DNA of 64,000 nucleotides from SAR202 cluster bacterium (GCA_030752795.1 JASMDM010000067.1:124001-188000); one strand, 5' to 3'; shown: positions 21,141-29,807, counted from the first letter of the stretch. Program-made: numbers and translations. The notes: generated by a model not told the origin, from the sequence alone.

Positions 21141-22115
21141 TTGTCCAACCGGTACGGAATCGCAACCCTGTTCGCCATATTGATGCTGGCCGGGATCGCG
21201 TGCGCCACGGATGTCGACGAAGGGAAAGCGACGTTGCCCGAGGGCATCGAAACGGCCATGTTGCCCGACGCCGATCTGGGCGGGTACGTGTACTTCAACA
21301 CCAACAGCTCGATCGACGTCGCCGCCGAGCGCTTCCTCAAGTCCGACCTGACCGACGTTCTGCCGATCGGCGTGCCGAAATCGCTACGACTGTCACGCGC
21401 AACGATCGCGGTGGCCTCGTCTCCGGAGGAGTTCGGCGGCACGCTTGAGTTCGCCAGCGACTCGGACGCCGAGACGGCTTGTGACCTGTACCAAGCCACC
21501 GGCACCCAAGACGAGTTCTGGGGGCTCCTTGATCAGAACAAAGTTCACGTCGTACGCGGCGAGACGGCTTGGTCGACGACGGTCAAAACGCAGCTCGAAT
21601 TCGGGCCGCTCGTCCCGTTCGACGAGTACGACCCGATCGCGTGGAACCTGATCACCAACCTTCCGAAATCGGACGCCAGGCCTCTCGCCGTGGGAGTAAT
21701 GACGCTCGAGGACGAACTCATCCAGGAGCTTGCCAGCCAGGGTGGCATTCGATTGTTCGGTCTCAACACCGTGTTCGGTTTGATCAGAGTCGACAACGTT
21801 GCATTCGCGGCCTACGCTGACGCCAACCTTACCGTGCCGGCCTCTATCGACGACGAGTTCTTCCTCGAATCCGGAGTCGGCGTGGTATTCGTCAGCAAAT
21901 CCGGCTATCCCGGATTCCTCGTGTCGTTCTTGCTCCGATCCGTGTCCAATCGCATCGGACTCGAGACCATCGAGATCGGCGACACCAACGCCCGTTACCG
22001 TGAGCTCGACAACCTCCACGTAGTGCTCAAGAACAAAGGCAACCTCCTGTACGTGGCGGTGGCCGGAAGCCAGCCTGACGCCGAGCGGATGATCCTGGGC
22101 GTGCTGTCTGAATAA
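21141..22115 (+). CDS. hypothetical lipoprotein
   Basis: 324 aa; lipobox-like LMLAGIACATD; no family recognised. Confidence 0.65.
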   Translation: MSNRYGIATLFAILMLAGIACATDVDEGKATLPEGIETAMLPDADLGGYVYFNTNSSIDVAAERFLKSDLTDVLPIGVPKSLRLSRATIAVASSPEEFGGTLEFASDSDAETACDLYQATGTQDEFWGLLDQNKVHVVRGETAWSTTVKTQLEFGPLVPFDEYDPIAWNLITNLPKSDARPLAVGVMTLEDELIQELASQGGIRLFGLNTVFGLIRVDNVAFAAYADANLTVPASIDDEFFLESGVGVVFVSKSGYPGFLVSFLLRSVSNRIGLETIEIGDTNARYRELDNLHVVLKNKGNLLYVAVAGSQPDAERMILGVLSE

Positions 22116-22148
22116 GCTTTACATGCTTGTTATGTTGTGACGCGTTTT

Positions 22149-22177
22149 TTGACACTTGGCGTTCGCGCGGGTACAAT
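22149..22177 (+). promoter_or_regulatory. sigma70-like promoter
   Basis: TTGACA - 17 nt - TACAAT upstream of DUF59 gene at 22224. Confidence 0.75.
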
Positions 22178-22223
22178 TAGCTAGCTTTTGATAAAACCAT
22201 CTCCGATACTGGAGGAAGCTTCG

Positions 22224-22535
22224 ATGACCACGGTGGCTGTAACAAAAGAAACCGTCTTTGACGCCTTACTAGATGTCTACGATCCCGAGATTCCGGTCAA
22301 CATCGTCGACTTGGGGTTGATCTACGGTGTGGAAGTGGACAATGGCAACGTGGACGTGAAGATGACCCTCACCTTCGCCGGCTGCGGCCTGGGCCCCTAC
22401 ATCGCCCAGCAGGCCGAATGGCGAATCGCGGAGATCGAGGGAGTCGTCGAGGTCAACGTAGAGTTGACGTTCGATCCGCCCTGGACGCCCGATCTGATAA
22501 CCGAGGACGGCAAGAAGCTCCTCGGTCTGGACTGA
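22224..22535 (+). CDS. MIP18/DUF59 family metal-sulfur cluster assembly factor
   Basis: VFDALLDVYDPEIPVNIVDLGLIYGVEVDNGNVDVKMTLTFAGCGLGPYIAQQAEWRI. Confidence 0.93.
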   Translation: MTTVAVTKETVFDALLDVYDPEIPVNIVDLGLIYGVEVDNGNVDVKMTLTFAGCGLGPYIAQQAEWRIAEIEGVVEVNVELTFDPPWTPDLITEDGKKLLGLD

Positions 22536-22655
22536 CCCGCCCGCTCGACCTTCATCCCTACCGTTCCGGGAAGGGGTCCGCGACCCCACTCCCAGGCTGC
22601 CAGAATGGACCCATGTCGGCCATCTGCCGGTGTTGAGTCGACTGCGGCCTAAGGA

Positions 22656-23498
22656 GTGCCCGAAATGAACCCGCAAATGAACCCTCAGCAGCAGGCGCAA
22701 GCCCGAGCTCGCATCGAATCGATGAAGCAGCAGTTCGAGCAGAAACGCGCCATCACCGACGCCCTTTCGGATATCAAACACAAAATCGGTGTGTATTCGG
22801 GCAAGGGCGGCGTCGGCAAAACCACCATCGCCGTCAACTTGGCCGTGTCTCTGGCGATGGACGGCGCCAGCGTCGGCATCCTGGATGTCGACATCGACTG
22901 TCCCAACGTCGTGCGCGCCCTCAAGATCGCCGAACAGCCAGTGGTTAGCGAAGACAGGCAGATGGTGCCGCCGGAGCGATTCGGCGTCAAGGTCATGTCC
23001 ATGGGCTTCTTCCAGCAAAACGAAGAAGAGGCGATCATCTGGCGCGGACCGATGGTCCACAACGCGATCAACCAGTTCCTCCAATCCACCGAGTGGGGTG
23101 AACTGGATTACCTGGTCATCGACCTCCCGCCCGGAACCTCGGACGCCCCGCTGACGATCATGCAAGCGCTCGACCTCGACGGATTCGTCGTCGTCACAAC
23201 GCCTCAGGAGCTGGCGCAGATTGACGCGAAACGCTCCATCAACATGATCCGCAAGCTCAATGTCAACGTGCTCGGAATCGTGGAGAACTTCTGCGGCGAG
23301 ATCTTCGGCGAAGGCTCAGGCGAGGCGTTGGCCGAAGACATGGACCTCAACTTCCTGGGCAGGCTTCGAATGAAGACCGACTACCTCGACACCTCCAAGC
23401 CCACGGTGCTGAACAGCAACACCGTGCTGGAGGAGTTCCTCCACATCGCCGCCGGCGTTCGCTCGGGCCTCGACAACGTCGAGCAAGAGGCCGGCTAG
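22656..23498 (+). CDS. Mrp/NBP35-type ATP-binding iron-sulfur carrier protein
   Basis: IGVYSGKGGVGKTTIAVNLAVSLAMDGASVGILDVDIDCPNV; LVIDLPPGTSDAPLTIMQ. Confidence 0.95.
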   Translation: MPEMNPQMNPQQQAQARARIESMKQQFEQKRAITDALSDIKHKIGVYSGKGGVGKTTIAVNLAVSLAMDGASVGILDVDIDCPNVVRALKIAEQPVVSEDRQMVPPERFGVKVMSMGFFQQNEEEAIIWRGPMVHNAINQFLQSTEWGELDYLVIDLPPGTSDAPLTIMQALDLDGFVVVTTPQELAQIDAKRSINMIRKLNVNVLGIVENFCGEIFGEGSGEALAEDMDLNFLGRLRMKTDYLDTSKPTVLNSNTVLEEFLHIAAGVRSGLDNVEQEAG

Positions 23499-23533
23499 CC
23501 GGGCGTTCCAATCCAAGCCGATCAACAGAATCC

Positions 23534-23567
23534 AAACCGGGGCAGGTCGAGTAGACCTGCCCCGTTT
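23534..23567 (+). terminator. Rho-independent terminator (possibly bidirectional)
   Basis: AAAC-CGGGGCAGGTC-GAGTA-GACCTGCCCCG-TTTG, 11-bp perfect stem. Confidence 0.8.
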
Positions 23568-23912
23568 GCCGTCTGACCAGGTTCATATACGGCCCACCGC
23601 GAATGATCGCGAAACCTGACGAACGGGCGCCCGAAATTCCGTGGATGAGAATAAAACCGGTATGCCGTGGTGCTGTGCGTCCGCAGAACGCCTTCATGGG
23701 CGGGCGGGCGGGACAAGACCGGTGTGATCGCCGGGAGACCGAAGCCAAGAGCGCTATCGGGCCGGCAAACGAAATGGATGCGGAGACCGATTCCAACACC
23801 CGCAAAGCAAGAGTTGCTCAACGCGAATGAAACGACAGCGCATCCACAACGCACAAACGCAACGTGACGACCGCATCGAAACATGCCCCGACGGTGACCG
23901 TCACGTAAACCA

Positions 23913-23939
23913 AGCTGATAGCTGAATGCTGTCAGCTGT
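23913..23939. repeat. short intergenic repeat of the AGCTGATAGCTGA family
   Basis: AGCTGATAGCTGAATGCTGTCAGCTGT; related sequence at 60324-60341 (CAGCTGATAGCTGACAGC). Confidence 0.5.
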
Positions 23940-23945
23940 CGGAAG

Positions 23946-24377
23946 TTAGCCTCGCTTCGGCAGCGACACCACCGCGGAGCCTGGGGTCGTCCTCTGGCCT
24001 TCGTGATTCTCCAGCCAGATGTCGCACTCGACCAAGTTCTCGCCGTCTTTCTCGTACGTCTTCTTGACAATGCCCTTGACGAACGCAGGCGTGCCGGGCA
24101 CGTCCATGCCGCGGTATTGGACGCTAAGCTTCTTCAGCGTCCCGCCTTCGCCGATCCAGTTGGTCATGATCTGGCCCAGGAACGCGTTCTTTAGCGCGCC
24201 GTGCAGGATCACGTCCGGCAGGCCGTTGTTGCGAGCGAAGGTCTGATCATAGTGGATCTGATAGTAGTCGCCGGAAGCGCCAGCGTACATCACGAGTTGC
24301 TGGGTCGTCGGATCCTTGCGGACTTCGGGGAGTTCCATCCCTTCGGATACATCGTCGAAATATACTTGGTCTGCCAT
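23946..24377 (-). CDS. MaoC family dehydratase
   Basis: MADQVYFDDVSEGMELPEVRKDPTTQQLVMYAGASGDYYQIHYDQTFARNNGLPDVILHGALKNAFLGQ. Confidence 0.92.
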   Translation of the reverse strand: MADQVYFDDVSEGMELPEVRKDPTTQQLVMYAGASGDYYQIHYDQTFARNNGLPDVILHGALKNAFLGQIMTNWIGEGGTLKKLSVQYRGMDVPGTPAFVKGIVKKTYEKDGENLVECDIWLENHEGQRTTPGSAVVSLPKRG

Positions 24378-24432
24378 TATCGGTTCCTCCATCGTAGTTC
24401 CCTGATGCGTGATGCGTGGGTTGCCGTCAGCG

Positions 24433-24903
24433 TCATTCGCCCTCGGGCGGCTGATAGCTGATGCCGGTGCTGCGCTGCAACGCGACCGCTTTGTCGAACT
24501 GGTTGACGTACTTTGTTTCACGCACCATGAACAGCATGTTCCCGAGCCGGCCCGCCCTCTCGAATGCGTCGGCCAGGTACGTGGTCACGGTAATTCTGTC
24601 GCCGGGGCGAACGGGTCCGAAGTACTCCCACTCGCTGCCGCCGTCGAGGTTCGCCGGGTACGGGCTCTGCACGTCCACCTTCGACGGCCCCGCATTCAAC
24701 GATCGAAAGAACGTGGGCGGAGCGATGACGCCGCCGTGTCGCGACTTCCTCGCAGCTTCGTCGTCGTTGAACAGAGGGTTCGTATCGCCGATCGCGCGAG
24801 CGAATTTTTGGATCGCTCCTAGCTCGACAGCATTGGTGCGAGGCTCCGACTCAACGTTGATCGCAGCCCGCATCTCGTCTGAAATCGCCGATTCTTGGGT
24901 CAT
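24433..24903 (-). CDS. MaoC-like/FAS1-like dehydratase N-terminal domain protein
   Basis: GAIQKFARAIGDTNPLFNDDEAARKSRHGGVIAPPTFFRSL. Confidence 0.9.
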   Translation of the reverse strand: MTQESAISDEMRAAINVESEPRTNAVELGAIQKFARAIGDTNPLFNDDEAARKSRHGGVIAPPTFFRSLNAGPSKVDVQSPYPANLDGGSEWEYFGPVRPGDRITVTTYLADAFERAGRLGNMLFMVRETKYVNQFDKAVALQRSTGISYQPPEGE

Positions 24904-25201
24904 GGGTGCTCTCCTATTCGGGCATACGCAACGATGATCGCCGCAACGCCAATCTGAATCTGGGGCAAGTTTACGGCTGCGCACAATCCGTGTCAAGAAT
25001 CGCGGCACGGGCGATCATTAACTGACGGCTCGTGCTGGCAATGGGCGCACGGCTGGCCGATAATGTCACACCGTAGCTTCGGTGTCGCGTGTCCGTCTCA
25101 TGTGCGGTAGCAATTCGTGAATAACCGATGTCTGCTCCGGACGTTGCAATAGTCGAAGCCTTAACAACATGGAAGCCGGAGGCGCAAGCCGTGAAACTCA
25201 C

Positions 25202-26353
25202 ATGAACTCGCCCTCGCTCAATTTCAGTCGTGGCCGGTGCATCGGATTCTTGCTGGTCGTGGTGGTCGCCTTCGTAGCAGCCTGCGGAACAGTCGCCATC
25301 GAGGATCGCCAGACGACCGGCGCAGATGCGATTCAGCGCCCGACACCGACGCCTCAATCCACTGCGATTCCGGCCGCGGCTCCTGTGCCATCTGAACTTT
25401 CTTCGGCACGGCGATCATCGGCAGCGCCAGTCTCGCAGCAGCAGCGCAGATCTCCGTTCGTGCCTCTGGACGATCCCGAATTTCTGAGCGTTCAAGAAGC
25501 AACCTACTTAGGCGACGAGAACTTGGTGCTGGGATTGGACGTGGACGGCAAAGCCCGCGCCTACCCCGTTGGCATGGTCTACTACCACCACGTGGTCAAC
25601 GACACGGTTGCGGGTCGACCGATACTCATCACGTATTGAATCAAGTGCAGCTCGGGGGTCGGGTACGACCCCGTGGTCCGAGGCAGCGCCCTCACCTTCG
25701 ATGTTTTCGGATTGAACCAGGCGGTCCTGTCCATGCGAGACCACGAGACCGGCTCTGTCTGGACTCAGCTCGACGGCAAAGCGACCGACGGGGCTTTGAA
25801 GGGCGAGAGGCTCGAGATGATTCCAATGCCTCAAATGACATGGGGCGAATGGAAGAGTGCACACCCTGACACGCTTGTGCTCTCGCCCAACACGCCATTT
25901 AGCGACCGCTACGGAGCCGTCCGAATCGGCACGTTCAATCCCGGCGAGGCAATCTACGGCGACGACAGGCTCGATGCCAACGCCCTGGTTGTCGGCGTCG
26001 AGGTGGACGGCGAATTCAAAGGCTATCCGATAGCGGAATTCGCTCGGAGCGGAGGCGCGGTCAACGATGTCCTCGCGGGCCAACCGGTTCTCATCATCTA
26101 CGACGAAGCTTCACAAACAGGCATGGCATACTCCAGTTTGGTCGACGGCTCTGCTCTTGAATTCGACGAATCGAATCACGACGGTTTCTCTGTAACCGAC
26201 CGCCAAACCGGCTCCACATGGGACGCTCAAGGCAGAGCAACGGCTGGCGAACTCAACGGACGCACGTTGGAGTTCGTGCCGTCGTTCATCTCCGAGTGGT
26301 ACGGCTGGTCCGCATACCATCCAGACACGACGCTGCACGCCGCGGAACGCTGA
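25202..26353 (+). CDS. DUF3179 lipoprotein (two DUF3179-like repeats), candidate selenoprotein with in-frame UGA at 25637-25639 (codon 146)
   Basis: MNSPSLNFSRGRCIGFLLVVVVAFVAACGT lipobox; DPEFLSVQEATYLGDENLVLGLDVDGKARAYPVGMVYYHHVVNDTVAGRPILITY-[UGA]-IKCSSGVGYDPVVRGSALTFDVFGL; both halves share one frame and homology continues across the UGA. Confidence 0.75.
25651..25682 (+). promoter_or_regulatory. candidate bacterial SECIS hairpin
   Basis: CTCGG GGGTCG [GGTA] CGACCC cgtggt CCGAG; apical loop starts 22 nt after the UGA, loop begins with G. Confidence 0.45.
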
Positions 26354-26358
26354 CTCGT

Positions 26359-26388
26359 TTCACAAAACCTGGGCCCGCGAAGTAGAAT
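26359..26388 (+). promoter_or_regulatory. sigma70-like promoter upstream of tgt
   Basis: TTCACA - 18 nt - TAGAAT. Confidence 0.45.
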
Positions 26389-26423
26389 GCTCGATACACA
26401 TCCTTGGAGGGGCCGAACCGGGC

Positions 26424-27590
26424 ATGTCAGTATTCACGGTCCAGCACACCGACGGCGATGCTCGCACGGGAGTGTTGGCGACGGCGCATGGGGATGTAGC
26501 GACGCCGGCGTTCATGCCGGTGGCGACCCAGGGATCGGTCAAGTCGCTGGATCCCGCCGATTTGCGAGCCGTCGATGCGCGAATCGTCCTCGGGAACACG
26601 TACCATCTTTACCTGCGTCCGGGTGTCGATATCGTCGAGCTCCATGGCGGATTGCACCGGTTCATGGCCTGGGACGGCCCGATTCTGACCGACAGCGGGG
26701 GCTTCCAAGGCTTCAGCCTCGAACACCTCCGGAAGATCGACGAAGACGGAATTCTGTTCAAATCCCACGTCGACGGCAGCATGCACAAGCTGACGCCTGA
26801 GAGCGCCATCGAGCACCAGCAGAGGCTCGGAGCGGACGTCATCATGCCGCTCGACGTTTGCGTCGCGGCGGACGCCGACAAGGAAGCGGTGGAAGCGGCG
26901 GTCGAACAGACCAATCGGTGGGCCGAGCGTTGCAAAGAAGCTCACACGCGGAAGGACCAACTCCTGTTCGGCATCGTCCAGGGTGGGCTGTTCCCTGGCC
27001 TCAGGCAACGTTCGGCCGAGTTCTTGACGTCGTTGGGATTCCCTGGCTATTCGATCGGCGGCCTCAGCGTCGGTGAGTCGAAAGAGGCTATGTACGAAGG
27101 AACCGGCGCCGCGGTCTCGCTTCTGCCTGTCGATGCGCCTCGATACCTGATGGGCGTTGGCTCTCCCGAAGATCTGGTCGAGTGCGTCGCCAGGGGCATC
27201 GACATGTTCGACTGCGTGCTGCCGACGCGTATAGCCCGCAACGGCGCGTTGTTCTCACGAGACGGACGCATCAACATCGTAAGCGCGCCGCATCGAAGGC
27301 GCGACGAGCCGTTGGAAGCGGGGTGCGACTGCTACACCTGCCAAACCTTCTCGGCGGCATACGTGCACCACATGTTCAAATCCGGTGAACTGCTAGCGTA
27401 CAGGTTGGCGTCGATCCATAACCTGAGGTTCATTCTCAGGTTGATGGACGAGATGCGCGTGGCTATCGCGACGGGCACGTTCGAGGAGTACCGGACAGCG
27501 TTCCACGACCGATTCGTACCGCCCGATCAACGAGCGCGGCACGAACAGAAGACGAAGTGGTTGCAATCCCAGGGAAGGCCGGGCGTCTAG
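26424..27590 (+). CDS. tgt: queuine/preQ1 tRNA-guanine transglycosylase
   Basis: TPAFMPVATQGSVKSL, VLGNTYHLYLRPG, ILTDSGGFQGFSL, FDCVLPTRIARNGALF, CDCYTC zinc site. Confidence 0.97.
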   Translation: MSVFTVQHTDGDARTGVLATAHGDVATPAFMPVATQGSVKSLDPADLRAVDARIVLGNTYHLYLRPGVDIVELHGGLHRFMAWDGPILTDSGGFQGFSLEHLRKIDEDGILFKSHVDGSMHKLTPESAIEHQQRLGADVIMPLDVCVAADADKEAVEAAVEQTNRWAERCKEAHTRKDQLLFGIVQGGLFPGLRQRSAEFLTSLGFPGYSIGGLSVGESKEAMYEGTGAAVSLLPVDAPRYLMGVGSPEDLVECVARGIDMFDCVLPTRIARNGALFSRDGRINIVSAPHRRRDEPLEAGCDCYTCQTFSAAYVHHMFKSGELLAYRLASIHNLRFILRLMDEMRVAIATGTFEEYRTAFHDRFVPPDQRARHEQKTKWLQSQGRPGV

Positions 27591-27862
27591 CCCCCGGCGA
27601 CAGCTGGGACGATACTGATCTCGTCGCCTTCTTTGGCCGGCGAGTTGATGCCGTCCAAGAAACGAACGTCTTCGCCGTTGACGTAGATGTTCACGAAGTT
27701 GCGAAGCTGCCCTTGCTCGTCGCAGAGTCGCTCCCTAATCCCAGGGTGCTGACTTTCGAGCGAGTTGATGATCTCGTTGATCGTCGCGCCTTCGACCGTT
27801 ACCTTGTCCTGGCCGTTGGTCACGCGACGGAGAGGCGTCGGAATCCTCACCGTAGTACTCAT
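27587..27862 (-). CDS. MoaD/ThiS family ubiquitin-like sulfur-carrier protein with C-terminal GG
   Basis: VRIPTPLRRVTNGQDKVTVEGATINEIINSLESQHPGIRERL...NFVNIYVNGEDVRFLDGINSPAKEGDEISIVPAVAGG. Confidence 0.93.
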   Translation of the reverse strand: MSTTVRIPTPLRRVTNGQDKVTVEGATINEIINSLESQHPGIRERLCDEQGQLRNFVNIYVNGEDVRFLDGINSPAKEGDEISIVPAVAGG

Positions 27863-27941
27863 ATCCAAACCCTCCACAGCACATGAATTCCAGCAGGGAT
27901 CTCCCCTGCCGCTTATTTGATGTCGCGATCGACCGCCGGAT

Positions 27942-28184
27942 TCAGCCCTCGATAACGTCGCCGCTCACGGGGTCGATCCTGACACCCGTCTCGGCGACCC
28001 ACTCGAGGCCGTTGGCGATTTCGTCCTCCGACCCTTCCAGCTCCAGCACCACCCAGCCCATGTCTTCGCGCACGTCCGCTCGGCGAATGTTGGTCACCAG
28101 CTTGAACCGGTGACCGAGCTCGTAGATCACGGGGTCGGTGATTTGGTTGGTTGGGAACGTAAATTTGACTCGTCTCTTGACCAT
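27942..28184 (-). CDS. NIL domain-containing protein
   Basis: KRRVKFTFPTNQITDPVIYELGHRFKLVTNIRRADVREDMGWVVLELEGSEDEIANGLEWV. Confidence 0.9.
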   Translation of the reverse strand: MVKRRVKFTFPTNQITDPVIYELGHRFKLVTNIRRADVREDMGWVVLELEGSEDEIANGLEWVAETGVRIDPVSGDVIEG

Positions 28185-28216
28185 GGCACGCCGTCCTTTG
28201 CCGTATTGACGCGGAG

Positions 28217-29440
28217 CTACCGCTCCGCCATAGCCTCTTCGAACGCGTCGTAGCTCGGAGAGATGTGAACGGGCTTGATTGCGCTCGCCACCACTTCCTG
28301 TGTTTTCAGACCGTTGCCGGTTATGTACGCTACGGTAAGCTCGTCGGGTTTGATGAGGCCGTTTTTGACCAGTCGTTTCAACCCGGATATCACAACGCCG
28401 CCGGCGGTTTCGGTGAATATTCCCTCGGTCTCTGCGAGCAACTGGATGCCGCTAACGATCTCGTCCTCCATAGTCCTGACGGCGGAACCGCCCGAATTGG
28501 CGATCGTCCGCAGCGCGTACGGGCCATCCGCTGGGTTCCCGATGGCCAGAGACTTGGCCAACGTATTGGGCCGTACGGGCCGCACCTCGGTCTCGCCGAG
28601 ATTGTACGCCTCGACGATGGGTGAGCAACCCTCGGCCTGTGCAATGTGCATCTTGGTCGAAATCGGGTCGATGAGATCAGCCGCGACCATCTCGTTCAGG
28701 CCCTTGTATATCTTCGTGAACAGGGCGCCCGATGCGCCGGGCACGACGCAATGTTGCGGGGCGGTCCAGCCAAGTTGCTCGGCCACTTCGTAACCCAGAG
28801 TCTTGCTGCCTTCGGCGTAGAACGGCCGCATGTTGACATTGACGAACGCCCAGCGATGGTTGTCGGCCAGCTCGGAGCACAATCGGTTGACCTGGTCGTA
28901 GGTCCCGTCTACCGCGATCAGCGTGGCGCCGTAGATCCCGGCGCCGACGATCTTGCCTTGCTCAAGGTCCGCGGGAAAGAACACCATCGTGTTCATGCCC
29001 GCCTTCGCGCCGTGAGCGGCGACCGCGCCCATCAGGTTGCCGGTCGATGCGCACGCCAGCGTCTCGAATTCGAACTCGAGCGCCTTGGCCGATGCGACTG
29101 ACACGACTCGATCCTTAAACGAAAACGTCGGGTTGACGCTGTCGTTCTTGATGTACAGGTTCTCGAGGCCAAGCCTTCGACCAAGGTTTTCAGCCTTGAT
29201 CAATGGGGTGAATCCGGTGCCCATGTCCAGCGCAAGCTCGGAGTCGACGGGCAAGAAGTCGTGGTACCGCCACATTGTGTTCGGACCTTGAGTTATGCTC
29301 TCACGGCTTACGGCCTCGTGGATAGCTTCGTAGTCGTACTCGACTTCGAGCGGTCCGAAGCAGAAGTCGCAAGCGTTCAAGGGCTCGACTGGGTACTCTC
29401 TTTCGCACCCTCGGCAGCGCAGACACTTGACGTGGGACAA
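28217..29440 (-). CDS. thrC: threonine synthase-like PLP fold-type II enzyme (probable TTG start)
   Basis: N-terminal zinc-ribbon-like CLRCRGCEREYPVEPLNACDFCFGPLEVEYDYEAI; SFKDR PLP lysine motif; no ATG near the homologous N-terminus, TTG at 29440 preceded by GGAGG 8 nt upstream. Confidence 0.9.
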   Translation of the reverse strand: MSHVKCLRCRGCEREYPVEPLNACDFCFGPLEVEYDYEAIHEAVSRESITQGPNTMWRYHDFLPVDSELALDMGTGFTPLIKAENLGRRLGLENLYIKNDSVNPTFSFKDRVVSVASAKALEFEFETLACASTGNLMGAVAAHGAKAGMNTMVFFPADLEQGKIVGAGIYGATLIAVDGTYDQVNRLCSELADNHRWAFVNVNMRPFYAEGSKTLGYEVAEQLGWTAPQHCVVPGASGALFTKIYKGLNEMVAADLIDPISTKMHIAQAEGCSPIVEAYNLGETEVRPVRPNTLAKSLAIGNPADGPYALRTIANSGGSAVRTMEDEIVSGIQLLAETEGIFTETAGGVVISGLKRLVKNGLIKPDELTVAYITGNGLKTQEVVASAIKPVHISPSYDAFEEAMAER

Positions 29441-29514
29441 CTCTTGAGCCTCCAAGACCACGGTTTCCCAGACGGAGCGAACCGTTGTCGTTCGATTAGG
29501 GTCAGTGACGAATA

Positions 29515-29555
29515 AACAAAAACCCTCAGCGATCGCGCGGATGAATGCCGAGGGT
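29515..29555 (-). terminator. intrinsic terminator in the 5' leader of thrC-like gene (attenuator candidate)
   Basis: Minus strand ACCCTCGGC-attcatccgcgcgatc-GCTGAGGGT-TTTTGTTT, located between the promoter and the TTG start. Confidence 0.7.
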
Positions 29556-29598
29556 ACACAGCCACGGACTCTGGACAGGCAGGGATTTTGGCAAAAGC

Positions 29599-29628
29599 AT
29601 CGTAGCAACGCCCAAGCTTCATTGTCAA
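29599..29628 (-). promoter_or_regulatory. sigma70-like promoter for thrC-NIL-MoaD operon
   Basis: Minus strand TTGACA - 18 nt - TACGAT. Confidence 0.65.
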
Positions 29629-29807
29629 GAATACAGGCACGCGCCAGCCCGGAATGGGACTCATCTAACTGAGCGCAGATTGACTGCTTTCGACGGCAGT
29701 GATAACGTTCGCGCATTGTCGGCAATCCGCGCCACCCGAGACTGGCCCTGGGCGGCCGACAACATTGGCTCAACGCAAAGACATGACTGAGGTTGGGGAG
29801 TCAGAAC

